A DNA stretch of 64,000 nucleotides from Histoplasma ohiense (lineage: Eukaryota > Ascomycota > Eurotiomycetes > Onygenales > Ajellomycetaceae), in NCBI GenBank assembly GCA_017607445.1, contig JAEVHH010000004.1, forward strand, positions 2,604,001 through 2,668,000, in the 5' to 3' direction. Shown here piece by piece: positions 1 to 10,713 of this stretch. A program made the position numbers and the translations under genes. The stretch's first letter is position 1, and each line of letters begins with the position of its first letter. The notes under the pieces were generated by a model that was given only the letters and a program-made list of their open reading frames with translations, did no database searches and was not told where the DNA came from.

Positions 1-1330
1 GGTCTATTTCAAATGCATCTCTCCAAAGATTCCCATGATATGGAAGATTAGGCGGAGTAGAGAAAAGAGGTGTTTGTGTATGGCGTCCCTCTATTATGTG
101 TATACGCGTATTGTACTGTTCGCGAATTTCTTGAAACGGGGAAATGGGCAAAAGATCAATTAGCCAATGGTGCCAGATGTTTTTTAACGAGCGTAGGATA
201 TGAAGATGAAGATGAAGAAGTCGCAAAATCGCACGAGAGATCAAGAAGAGAAGAGAAGTGGAGAGAAGTGAAGAGCAAAGACGAAGGCAAACGAGGCTGA
301 GAGCAACCAGAAGTTGGAAGTGGAGGAGAAGTCGGGGCAAACGAATGATAGAAATTACCCGAAAGGGAAAGAGACGATTAAAAAAAATAAAACCAGGGGT
401 GCCGATTGGGGATTAGTCAGTGGTGGCATGGTAACGGCCCCGTATGCGATGGCACGTATTAATGGAACTTTGGCCATGCACACCGTATTTGAGGGTCCAA
501 TAAGTGGAAATACAATTACCGTGCCACGCCCATTACAGATTAGTGTCCAGCCACCCATGGCTATTTCTCGCTGAATCCTTGGCATCCAGGGTTGTTTGAA
601 AAGCATGACGCGTACTCCGGACAGCCAATCAGAAGTGATCACGTGATATGGCGGATTGTACCTGGGTAAACTTGGAAGACTCAGGAAGAGGGATATGATC
701 TATCTAGGTAGGAACCTCCAACACGGATTTCAATATGAAAATGCTCGTATTTGCAATCTGCGCAACAGCGATCGAGCGACAGTTGGCTGTGGTTCAAGAA
801 ATTCTCATACTTAGTTCAGTTTCTCTGCAAAACAATTTGAACCCAGTGAGAGATAGGGAGCGCCGTATTATTCTCGCGTCTAGATTAGATGTATAAATGA
901 AGTCCAGTCAACACGAAGATATAGTACCCAGTAGTATGAAAGATGTTATCATGCAACCTCTGACCTCCAGCGCCGTGCTCTCCGTTCAGTTGTGATTTTT
1001 GTCAAGCCGCCCCATGTCATATATATTCAGCTCAGAAGGGGAGCTGCTCAAAAATGCCACTGATGACAGCTATCTCAAATCAAGAGTGAAAAAGGAAAGA
1101 AGAAAAGAACCAAACAGTTTCACCACGTATATTACATGAAGACAGGTCGTTCTAGAAGAAAAGTGAAAGGGCCATTGCAAATCGAGACGTAACTAAAGGG
1201 AAAATAGAAAGGGGGTTCGTATAGTATAGTGACCGCTTTAGCGATGTGTGTATAGATATACCATATACAACTTACGGATTTATAAATCATGTCACAGACG
1301 AAACCCCTGATACTACGAAATTGCTCCTTT
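1..1330. other. Intergenic, no gene seen
   Basis: I see no convincing coding region. The frames that stay open begin at non-ATG codons or lack any recognisable protein character. A CCAAT box (625-629) lies 10 bp before a CACGTG E-box (640-645), a combination typical of fungal promoters; the gene it would serve is not evident inside the window. The right end is the 3' flank of the minus-strand acyltransferase gene. Confidence 0.5.
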
Positions 1331-4265
1331 TCACAACTTCGAGCTTGCGCCCAGGGCAGTCCTTCTGAGTTGTTTGGTAGACATATCCAGGTTTTCCGCA
1401 GACGACTCCTCTGCTGCGGAAGCAACTTTAAATACCTCCCGGCCTACCGCGTCAGTCATGGTGAGCACGCGAGAGGAGACGGTCGCACCGTCTCGTCGGT
1501 TTTTCCTGTTGTGGTGACGTCAGCGAAAGATACAAAAAGTAGGGAAAGCAGCCCTCTTAATCCATATAAAAGGGGAAAAAAAAGAAAAAGGGAAAAAACA
1601 AAAGAAGAAGGTGTAGTTACATACCCTTCACGTCGTGACTGGGCTATCAAGCTCATAAAGTCCCACAACTTGCCGCGAGCTAGGAGTTTGCCTGTCGACG
1701 GATCACGTTCCGGCATCCAGCTGGGAGCGAGTCTCATGGTGGCCGCTTGGCCTGTCGTCGTACCCTTATTTTTCGGCCTTGCGACGACAATGATTCTCTC
1801 CTCTTCGAATCGCAGAAATGCGTTCTTAAGGGTCTCTTTGTTGACGGCTTCGAAATATGAGAGGTCGCCTTGGTGGTATAGGGTCTTACCCAACTGTTGT
1901 TGATAATTAATATCAAGTTTACGTATGCATAGAAATGCAGATTTTTTTTAGGGGTTTATCGTTACCAGTTGAGCGCTATCCTGAGCCTTTTTCAGATCAA
2001 CCCAAGCAGACTTGGGGCCATTATTGAGGGGCGGAGTGAGCCCCATTAATGATACAGCTCCAAGCCAGCTTGCTTCGATAAAAGGCCAGATTAAGAAGCA
2101 GTAGAAATCAAAGTTTTCTCTGCCGCATTGTCGTTCCTCGAAACTCAACTCGATATATGTCGGTACGCCGGAGGAGTCTCTGGTGATTTTTATTACGTTA
2201 TCTCGTTCAAGTCCATTAAGTGTCTTCTCGAGATTGTGGGCTAAGCCGTCCGGTGGGAAGATAAATTCTCCTCGGAAAAGCTTGAGAACGGGTTAGCTGA
2301 ATTGTGAAGGCATTATACTTACTCACAAAGGAATGAAAGCATATGGATATCTTCTTACCTGGGATAAGAACGTCACCTGGGTAACTAAGTCGTCATAACT
2401 GCTTCGTTGGTTCATTGGGCCACCCCCTTGCTTTACACGGGCATACATTGCGGCGGACACGAGGGCTTCGGTGATGAAGAGGTGAATCGTCATATTCCTG
2501 TAGAAAGAGAGCTGGAATCGGTCCACAGCGTAGAAAGTCGGTTCGACAAGCCCGCTAATTTCGCCGACTAACTTTGGCCCGAGAACTTCGATGGCTCGAT
2601 CTACCACTTGTTCCGTCGGAGCCCTGTAAAAATGGGCTACTCTTCCGCCCTTAACACGAACCCGTTCGCAAAGCCAATTGACGCGGCGCACAAGTTCAGT
2701 TTTACCAACACCACGCCCTCGGAGAGTGAGGAGAACTGTTCCAACGAGCGCTGTCGGCATCACGACGGAGACACCATTGATGTCTGACAGAACGCGATAT
2801 CCTAAGGTTCGGAGGAGGCGTCCTCTTTCCGCAACCCCCATTTTCACTTGTATTGCGCTGTTATTGGGGAGATTGTAAATTCTAGCACACTGTTCCGCGA
2901 CGAATGCTTTTAGGCTCCATGGCTCGTGGAATCTGACGTCAACTCTGCCGAGCTTGAGTGACAGGACAGACGAAGAATTAAGGAAATCTAATAAATTTTC
3001 CTTTTGTTTCGGTTGACCAAGGAGTTCACTTATATATGATCTGACCAGGAGCTGATTTTAGCATATGCTTTTCTTCAAGGCGCTTGTAGTTTGAATATAT
3101 ACACATACTCAGTCTCGATAACCTTATCGTACTGCGTGCTCACTGGGCAGATGATTGCGTCTTCGACTCGACCGGAGGCAACGCTATCCAAGATAAAGCT
3201 GAGGATGCCGAATTTCGGCGTTAGGAGTTTCCCCGTCCTTGACCGACCGCCCTCCACGAAACATTCAAAATTGAAGCCTTCTTTTAGAAGGGTATCGACA
3301 TAAGCCTGTACAAGCGTATGGTACAAGGGATCATCCCCAAATGTCCGACGGATCCACATTGCGCCTAGACATATTGTTAGTTCGTAGGAGAGACAATACA
3401 TGGGATGGGAGCTGCTAGGACCTGTATAACATACCTGTATGTTGCAAGAAGTTCCCGAGTAAAGGAATATTCAAATTATCTCCAGCCACAACCACGGGTA
3501 ATCCAATTCCCAGACGGTAGCAAATAAGTTGCAGGGATACATAATCTACATGGGACCTGTGGCAGGGCAAAAATACAATAGATTGCTTGTTTTTTGCTGC
3601 AGTTTGCGCGACCGACCTAAGACGGAGGACTTCCTCACTCGAAACGTGAATCCCTAAAAATCCTAGATAAGTATTCTTATATTTTTGGGCTTCAAGTAGA
3701 ACCAAAAAAGAAACGTACCTTGATGATAAGCTCGCGTAAGCAACTGTGTACAAAGATAATACGCTCCCCGTACAAAATTTTTGCTTTCCATTTTGCAAAT
3801 CATATTCTCCATCATCGTATCGACGACCTCTTTTAAATTGGACTCAATCTCGTTCTTCCGTCTTATTCGACGGCCATCGCCATCTTTCGATTGTGCGGGG
3901 TCCAGCAAACCTTGCTCTTCTTCCACCTGCGATCGTAGCTCCGCCAGTTCAGTAATCTTCGCCTTCAATAACGGATTACTCATAATATTTGACTTCATTT
4001 TCTCGGAGAACCCAGGATAGAATATGGGCTGGCCAATAACGTTATCGTAAGCTCGCCATCCTGTTCCTGACACAAACAAGCTGACTTCGCGCATGAACTC
4101 AAAGGGATTCTCTCGGAAGCGTGCCATGTTCCGCACCAGCTTCCGTTCAGTAATGCCATCTTCGACATCTGGACCGCCAGTGAATCCTGTAGGATGTACA
4201 GTGACCCGATCTCCGACAATCTCTAGGTCTGGGGCCATACGGCCCCCATCCTTTGAAGAAGACAT
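1331..4265 (-). CDS. PlsB/GNPAT-type acyltransferase with C-terminal SKL (peroxisomal)
   Basis: Seven exons on the minus strand: 4265-3719, 3653-3435, 3364-3109, 3040-2359, 2280-1966, 1893-1625, 1505-1331. The sum is 2463 nt, in frame, giving 820 residues. Most introns have clean GT(A/G)xGT donors and CAG/TAG acceptors; the fourth uses AAG. The acyltransferase core carries the H-X4-D motif HRSHVD (about residue 214) and the substrate-binding block EGGRSRTGK (about residue 296), both diagnostic of the glycerol-3-phosphate / dihydroxyacetone-phosphate acyltransferase (PlsB, GNPAT) family. The expected activity is acyl transfer from acyl-CoA to the sn-1 position of G3P or DHAP. The protein ends in SSKL, a canonical type 1 peroxisomal targeting signal, matching the peroxisomal location of animal GNPAT. 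I infer a DHAPAT-like peroxisomal enzyme; substrate preference cannot be read from sequence. The start ATG opens a long N-terminal extension (MSSSKDGG) typical of this family. Confidence 0.9.
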
Positions 4266-5656
4266 GATTCCTCCTCTGTGTTGTGGAAGCTATCAAATGC
4301 TCAGAAAACGGGTGTCAGCTTGGCTCCGGAGAGAGGCGGCCGCCATAGTCCGCGTATTGAGCAGCCTCAACGTGCAAGGTCGAAAGAAACCGACTCTCTC
4401 CTTCTTAAGAAGAGCCTACCTCAGGAGACGCGAATTGTTGAGCTTTCTTGGGTCACTTTGGTCCTCTCTAATGCCTCGGCTGTTTAGTCACATGACATTA
4501 TCGGCAAAAGCCGACTACCTATATCTAGTAACGACATCTGCTAATGATATCTACTGATGATATTAATATGACTTCGTACTTTTGCTCCGTCCTGCCCAGC
4601 TGCATGCTTCATGAAGCTACTGCTATAGAGTGTTGTGCCTGAGCTGTTCAACCCTTTGAAGCAATTAATGATGCCCTTCATCCCCTGGGATTTAGAGGTT
4701 CGTTTGCCCACCCCCAGAAGGGGGTGGGGGGTGCTAGAGGCAGGCTGCCCCTAGTATTTATAAATTCTCACTGAGATGCAGATCGTGTCTGCAGAATGTA
4801 GCATTCAGAGAATAATACATAAATATAGTATGACTAGTGACTGATTGCTTGAGATAATGCTCTCCTTGTTGTAGGCTACATCCTTACAGAGTTGACTATA
4901 ATTGTGAAAAGCATGGTCTCATGAATGAATTTACCACTATTCAGGAAACCAAATCAAAGGCTATTGAGGATCAACAACTGACTTAGTTACGACCGTACCC
5001 TCTGGCCTCAGGGTGGATGGCTACAGGACAGAATGGCAACCGGTGAGTTGTTTCCCGAATATATAATAGCGATGCTGGCACGAGAAGAACTAACCTACTA
5101 AGTTAATTATCCAGACCGACAACATGAGCGAGACTCTACGCTCTGTTCTCTTTGGAGAAGGTTGGATCTACAATTCATGAGATGATAGCCAGATTTTGTT
5201 TCAGGATGGCACAGGCACAGTGAGTATTTCTATTTCATATTCCCAGGATCTGGAAAAGAGGTAGCGGGCTAAATGTTGGCCAAATTAATATGCCGGGCAG
5301 AACTGAATATCTGGATTGCCACTGAATTCGATTGGAAGCCTTTAAACCCGGAGTGCCTTGACCAGGTCATCAGATACCAAAAGACCACACTGAGACACAC
5401 ATTTCTTGTACTCTATATCTGACAATATCGACCATTGATTCACCATCCAGACACTAATGGGATGATTGCTAATATCATGGTGTCTAAAAATAACTTAATG
5501 CATTTGCTCCACAACTAAAAGTTTAATCATGTTCACTACTGACCTGAAAACAGGCTCACGGATAGTTGTCATACAAAAATCAACCCCCAATTCCATGGAT
5601 GAAAATAAATCCCAGAATCACCACAATAGAAATAGGGATCTCCCATCAGCATCTCC
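4266..5656. other. Intergenic with strong hairpins and a possible solo LTR
   Basis: No gene is supported. The notable content is a pair of adjacent inverted repeats at 4707-4728 and 4734-4754 (listed separately) inside a block starting TGTTGTGCC at 4631. That block has a TATA-like stretch near 4755 and a TTACA near 4888, and could be a degenerate solo LTR of a copia-like element. No target duplication was found, so this is weak. Frames open at 4093-4557 are antisense or flanking shadows of the acyltransferase gene. Confidence 0.4.
4707..4754. repeat. Two adjacent inverted repeats
   Basis: CCCACCCCC (4707-4715) and GGGGGTGGG (4720-4728) form a perfect 9-bp stem around a 4-nt AGAA loop. Six bases later CTAGAGGCAG (4734-4743) pairs with CTGCCCCTAG (4745-4754) with one mismatch around a single G. 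Both are read directly. Function is unknown: terminator-like, or part of an LTR. Confidence 0.85.
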
Positions 5657-6202
5657 TCAGATTGGTTGGACCATGGACCTAGCCATCTCGAGCTTAGCAC
5701 TGTCCACAATACCTCTGTCCACAAGTTTAGCAATCACTCGGACGGTCCAGCCTTGACAATTTTCCACAACAGCCTGTCGATTTACTGCTCTTGGAGGGGG
5801 TTCATTCTCAGCCACCTGTTTTACAATGAGCGCCTGTTCGTCCGTGACGACGGCAAGGCTGTATGCATTTGAGAAAGACGCCGACTGGAGGATGTTGATT
5901 GGACCGGGTGAAGGTTGATAACTCATGCATTCAGCATCTCCTTTGACTTGGTAAATTGGGTCAGGTTCATTTTCGCGGGTGACAAAGAGTGATCAATGTT
6001 GGGGTTCACCATCAGCTTGCTTCTGCTGGATAAGCAAGAGGCGCAGTGCACAGTCTATTGTAAGCAAGTTGCCTTCAAGTTCCTTGGATTCAATCCATTG
6101 TTGCGTCCCCCTTTTGCGCCTGAACTCACGGCCGTTGAACACGCAATATTCAGAAAAGCCGATGGACTTGAAAGGAGTGCCTGGAGGTGGATAGTTACTC
6201 AT
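5657..6202 (-). pseudogene. Small conserved fungal protein interrupted by one in-frame TGA
   Basis: A single uninterrupted reading frame runs from ATG (6202) to the natural stop (5657), about 181 codons, except for one TGA at 5995-5993. Upstream of it the protein ends EPQH; downstream the same frame continues SLFVTRENEPDPIYQVKGD and finishes with ENCQGWTVRVIAKLVDRGIV. I recognise this as a conserved fungal hypothetical family in which a Trp is expected at the stop (HWSLFV), so the lesion looks like TGG to TGA, a single G to A change. No splice sites would remove it without loss. It is either a recent pseudogene, a readthrough case, or a sequence error. Function of the family is unknown to me. 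Confidence 0.7.
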
Positions 6203-6857
6203 CTAGTAAAGCATTAGCGCTAAGACATGAATATTCATGTTATGGATGCAGTTAAGGGCCACAAACTTTGAGGAAATATTTTAAAGCCTTGGATGTATAT
6301 CTGTGTAATCTTTAAGATGAACGTTGGAACTTTTGCACATGCGAAGGGACAGTAAATCGGAGGCTATTCTCGGTCCTTTTATATCTGTATTCCTCCACTC
6401 ATCATCGTGGCAGGATTGATAATAACACAGTGGTTACAGAGGAAAGACGCCCCCAACTCATTTCAGAATATACCGTTCGCAGCCGATGGGTTGGGGGATG
6501 CTCTTGCCGTCCGTGAGAGTATGGGAGCTGAGTAGGCTACTGGTCCGTACCACGGCATCAGTAGGCGCCAGAGCCCCTGCACGTTTCATCACAGAGAGTC
6601 ATAAGTCAATCGCGCTTTCTCGGTGGAATGGACTTCCACCATTTCTGGTTGCATCGCATGCATGAATTTCGTCGCAGGCGGTGAGGTTGGCTGGGACGGG
6701 AAAACAAATATTCCGAACGTCTCAAGCCTTGGTTCCGCTCTGGTTGTTCAAGTCGCTCGCAACATATTGGTTGATGGGCCTCAAATGTTTTAAAGCATGC
6801 GACGAAGAATAATTCTCTTTCCACATCTGCGGAAGACAAGCCCAAGTACCTGAAGCC
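6203..6857. other. Intergenic between divergent genes
   Basis: The region separates the minus-strand broken gene and the plus-strand kinase, so it should hold both promoters. Open frames on the minus strand at 6606-6910 overlap the kinase start and look like shadows. I see no other element. Confidence 0.5.
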
Positions 6858-7784
6858 ATGGCGTCCAACGCTTCAATCCCGGCCTTAATAGTATCCAAAT
6901 CAGAAAGCACACAAAACCTTGAGGATGGCGTTCCATTTGCATATGAAAATCTCCATGTGGGTGAGACTTATCTCAAGCTGGATAAAATGCTCTTCAGAAT
7001 TACGCCTGATGCGAAGAAAGGACCACCATTAGAGGGGGATGTGATTACTGTTCTAAGCAAGCAAGGTGGTCGGTTGGTTCTTGAGCGAGATTATTCTTAT
7101 GTTTCCAAGGGCGGAACAGCTGTAAGGCGTTTTGAGGTTGAAGCCATGAAGCTGGTAGCAAAGTACACCTCCGTCCCTCTTCCTGAAGTTATTTACAGCC
7201 TCATCAGTGATCACAGTGGCGAGATTGGAATGACAACTATTCCAGGCACTACACTAGAAAGCCTATGGGATAAGTTGAACAGCAAAACAAAAAAGTCTAT
7301 ATGCCATGAGATATGGGATCAAATCGCCAAACTCCGAGAAATCCCACAACCACCTGCCTTAAAACAGTTCTTCCAGTGTCTTGCCGACGGCTCTCCAACT
7401 CTCGACCCTCTAATCGAAGACCTGGACCGCTGTGGAACCCCCTTATACACAGACGAAGACATCAGAGCCCGAATCTACCAACGCTACCTGCATTTTGGTG
7501 GTCTGCGATATAAAAATGAGCTACCAGACATGCTCCCTCGATCATCCCGTACGGTTTTTACACACGCTGACATTGCCCCACGAAATATCATGGTTGATGA
7601 CCATTATCGCATTACGGGCATCCTCGACTGGGAGTATGCCGGTTGGTACCCTGATTATTGGGAGTATGCGCAGATCATGAGGCCCGCTTGCCAGACAGGC
7701 GATTGGCAGAAATGGATGGATCTCACTGCGCCCCGTAAATGGGATATCTCGGGAATAGCAGCCGCGAGACGAATTCTATTTTGA
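6858..7784 (+). CDS. Aminoglycoside phosphotransferase (APH) family kinase-like protein
   Basis: Intronless, 308 residues, starting at ATG within CCATGG, a good context. The C-terminal half carries the APH Brenner motif THADIAPRNIMV (about residues 235-246: catalytic Asp in H-A-D and Asn in RN), followed by the metal-binding region GILDWEYAGWYPDYWEYAQ (about residues 253-271). The N-lobe is the less conserved beta region with VRRFEVEAMKLV. Fungi carry many such proteins that phosphorylate small molecules or have no known substrate; the fold is clear, the substrate is not. Family members are generally of similar length, so it looks complete. Nothing links it to antibiotic resistance. Confidence 0.9.
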   Translation: MASNASIPALIVSKSESTQNLEDGVPFAYENLHVGETYLKLDKMLFRITPDAKKGPPLEGDVITVLSKQGGRLVLERDYSYVSKGGTAVRRFEVEAMKLVAKYTSVPLPEVIYSLISDHSGEIGMTTIPGTTLESLWDKLNSKTKKSICHEIWDQIAKLREIPQPPALKQFFQCLADGSPTLDPLIEDLDRCGTPLYTDEDIRARIYQRYLHFGGLRYKNELPDMLPRSSRTVFTHADIAPRNIMVDDHYRITGILDWEYAGWYPDYWEYAQIMRPACQTGDWQKWMDLTAPRKWDISGIAAARRILF

Positions 7785-9281
7785 AAACCGCCACAAACTT
7801 GCAAATAAATGGTACTGCTACCATTATTTTAGCTGACAACACGTGGTTTTGATTGAGATGTGGTCACCTGTCAACCCAGTCGCCCCGTTCATCCAGCTCA
7901 AGATTGAGTTTAGCTAGAGTTTGATTTCAAAGCTGAATTTGCTGGATAATTTAAGAAGTGACGTTTTGACTTAATGGAGCCCACTTTATTTCAAGACAAC
8001 AGCTATATTGAGATCTCTTCCCAGAGTCTGATGCTTCGAGCAGCGACTTTCCTCCACCAGACAAAAATAGAGTGAGTGCCATGCCTGGAAAGATGTAGCT
8101 CTTACAGAAATAGGAGAATAACCCCCCTCCATCCCGAACAACCTGAGAAAGCTACACGAAATATCAGAGGTCTAGAGGGGAAGTGGGGAAGCAAGGGAAA
8201 CTGGAGAATAAGTGTGAATAGTTGAAATATCTTATTTGTTGTAAATTACAACGAGTTCGGTAGTGTGCAGTACTGTAAAAATTCTCATATCTTTTGAATG
8301 ATCAGTATGACCGCATTTAACAGTAAAATGACACCCATGGTTTTGAGGTATGCTTTGATCGCGGGGCCGAAAACGCGGAAATATCCAAGGAGGCCATGCG
8401 CCATTACCAAGGTTCCAGAACGTTTCCAGCTGCGGTTTAAATATTTTTCTTTGCATCGGGGACACAGCTCACGCAACCTTGGCTAGATCAAGTTCTTTTG
8501 GCTGTGTACAAACACCCTCTTTTCTCTCTGCTCTTTGATCTCATCTCCGCCATCTTGTAGTCTCCCGCTCTTCACATCTGCCCCACATAGTACATTGTGG
8601 ACCTTTTACGTTTTGTAATTTGAGTGGCTGTCTGATTCATTTTGTCCTGGCATTTTGTGTTTCCATAGAGACACATTTCAGGCGAGTCACCAATTTTTCA
8701 TGGATCAACAAGGAATACATTTAGACGCCTTCACACGCATTCAAAACGAGTGGAGACTTACCACCGTGATCACTACAATTTGATTGAAATGTTGGTTGCA
8801 GTGCATTTGATTAAAATGTCTTGTTTTGTTTAAAAATCTGGTATTTGGGCCATAATCTGTGGGATGGTTAATCTTGTTACTGTTGTGGTCGGAGCTAGGT
8901 AAATAGGAGTTATCACGTGCGATGGAGTGGCCGCCAGGTGGCACATAGGCACGTGACAATGCCTCACCATCCATTTCGGGAGCTTGCAACGCTTTCAACA
9001 TTGATGTTCAACAGCATAAAACTATTTGTGAACAGTGTTACAGAGGACAACAATGCTGTTTGCAATTGTTCATTTTATATGAGCAATGGGGTTTTCCATT
9101 ACCCCATAATGTAAAGTTGTATATATTTTACTGTCCCTCCTTTCTCTTCATGTTACTTGTCCAATTTTATTCCATGGCTTCCATTCCTTGACTTTAAACA
9201 TCCATAAGGTTTATCAAATTCCTACCATGGTTTCACGCTGGCTGAGGAGATTCTCCTGTAGGTCTCTGACTCTTTCCTCCG
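7785..9281. other. Intergenic, PAN6 upstream region
   Basis: There is no supported gene. A short minus-strand frame (8476-8285) reads as a Cys-X2-Cys plus hydrophobic tail (GVILLLNAVILI) but has only a TTG start and no recognisable family; it may be chance or a relic. Two CACGTG E-boxes lie at 8914-8919 and 8950-8955, about 330 bp upstream of PAN6. Confidence 0.5.
8914..8955. promoter_or_regulatory. Pair of CACGTG E-boxes upstream of PAN6
   Basis: Two palindromic CACGTG sites, 36 bp apart start to start, lie upstream of PAN6. The second is followed by AC, giving GCACGTGAC. Such sites bind bHLH factors (Cbf1-like) in fungi; a regulatory role here is inferred. Confidence 0.4.
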
Positions 9282-10373
9282 ATGCTTTATTCCAATGGCT
9301 TACACCGTATAGCAACGCCGTCATGGCGCTCTAACACCCCCAACGGGGCATCCAACACCCGCGAGGCGCCCTTTTCTGTGTTTCGCGATGTGCCCGCGCT
9401 CCGGCAATATCGAAAGCAGTTACTTCTATCCAAGAGAACCGTTGGTTTAGTCCCGACTATGGGTGCCTTACATGATGGCCATCTGTCTCTAATCCGCCAA
9501 GCAGCTATCGAAAACACAGATGTGTTTGTTAGTATCTTCGTTAATCCAACCCAATTCGGAGTTAATGAGGATCTGGACAAATATCCAAGGACATGGGAGG
9601 CAGACATCCAGAAATTAAAGGAATTGGATGAAGAGCTGGCACTCGCAAGGACTGGTTCGGCGCGAGGACGTATCTCTGCAATTTTTGCCCCAACGAACAA
9701 GGCCATGTATCCGACACTGCCGCCAACATCTGAACTGGATGGATACGGTTCATTCGTTACCATCACGCCTCTAGCGACACTGCTGGAAGGAGCTTCGCGG
9801 CCTGTATTTTTTCGTGGAGTGGCCACCGTCTGCATGAAATTATTCAACATTGTAACGCCCGATCGAGTCTATTTTGGCCAAAAGGATGTGCAACAGACTG
9901 TCGTAATCAAGCGGATGGTGACGGACTTCCATGTCGGGACTGATGTGAAATTGGGACCTACAATACGAGAAGAAGATGGTTTGGCAATGAGCTCGCGGAA
10001 TGTGATGCTTGGTGCAAGACGACGCAAGGTTGGACTTGTACTGTACCAAGCGCTCAAGGAAGCGGAAAGGGCGTACTTGTCGGGTAAGCGCGACCGAGAG
10101 GATATCCTGCGACCCGCAAATCGACTTGTGGAGTCCATTGCACGTGAACAGGAAGCCCTGCCACCTCCAGAGCGGGCAACATTCGAGCTCGACTACATTT
10201 CGCTCGCGGATGTTGACTCGCTCGAGGAGTTGCAAGTAGTGGATGTCTCAAGAGGTGCCGTCTTGAGTGGTGCTGTGAAAATGCTGCCTATAGAAAGCCC
10301 GCAGCCTGGCGAAGATTGTGGGAATAATGGAGGTGATACCCCTGTGAGATTGATTGACAATATTATCATTTGA
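9282..10373 (+). CDS. PAN6: Pantoate--beta-alanine ligase (pantothenate synthetase)
   Basis: Intronless, 363 residues. The enzyme condenses pantoate with beta-alanine using ATP to make pantothenate, the precursor of coenzyme A. Hallmarks are visible in order: the PTMGALHDGH ATP-binding signature (about residue 61), FVNPTQFG (about residue 87), FRGVATV with the following YFGQKDVQQ (about residues 185-210), and DGLAMSSRN (about residue 235, the KMSKS-like loop). An insertion rich in charged residues sits between NPTQFG and the TSELDGYG block, as in other fungal orthologues. The ATG at 9282 is the first in frame; an earlier ATG at 9228 closes after a few codons. The N-terminus (about 25 residues, basic, no acids early on) could act as a mitochondrial presequence, but that is a guess. 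Confidence 0.96.
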   Translation: MLYSNGLHRIATPSWRSNTPNGASNTREAPFSVFRDVPALRQYRKQLLLSKRTVGLVPTMGALHDGHLSLIRQAAIENTDVFVSIFVNPTQFGVNEDLDKYPRTWEADIQKLKELDEELALARTGSARGRISAIFAPTNKAMYPTLPPTSELDGYGSFVTITPLATLLEGASRPVFFRGVATVCMKLFNIVTPDRVYFGQKDVQQTVVIKRMVTDFHVGTDVKLGPTIREEDGLAMSSRNVMLGARRRKVGLVLYQALKEAERAYLSGKRDREDILRPANRLVESIAREQEALPPPERATFELDYISLADVDSLEELQVVDVSRGAVLSGAVKMLPIESPQPGEDCGNNGGDTPVRLIDNIII

Positions 10374-10713
10374 TGCCAGCTTGAATGATATGGATGGAAT
10401 GGATTATTTCGGGTGGCAGTTTATTTGAAATAGACTAGCTATGTTATCTATCGACTGATGAATTTCGGGTAGCCATCTAATGAGATTCTTGAATAATACC
10501 ATTTCCTTCAAATCATCTGTTTTCCTTGTACAGATCTGTACGCCTAAACGAGCGCGATGCTTGGCACAAGTAATTTTTGCCTAGCATGTTTGCTCATTGA
10601 TCAAACATAATCGGAAAAACTCAAACTCTAATATAATTTTCAACAGAACACACCGCAAATCTGGGTTGGATAACGGGGTGACGGACGTTTTTCATCTGAT
10701 ATATTATGTTACC
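10374..10713. other. PAN6-DBP7 intergenic
   Basis: About 340 bp between two plus-strand genes. The DBP7 frame stays open upstream to 10597, but the conserved N-terminus starts at 10714, so this stretch is the DBP7 promoter and 5' leader. No other feature is seen. Confidence 0.6.

Noticed and set aside
1289..1903. 204-residue plus-strand frame
   Set aside because: It is antisense to the last exons of the acyltransferase gene, which has clear motifs and splice sites on the other strand.
4093..4557. 154-residue plus-strand frame
   Set aside because: Overlaps exon 1 of the acyltransferase in antisense and has no protein family character.
8285..8476. Small Cys-X2-Cys membrane protein on the minus strand
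   Set aside because: No ATG, no family recognised and short; kept only as a note in the intergenic entry.
9287..9850. 187-residue minus-strand frame
   Set aside because: Shadow of PAN6; composition mirrors the coding strand.
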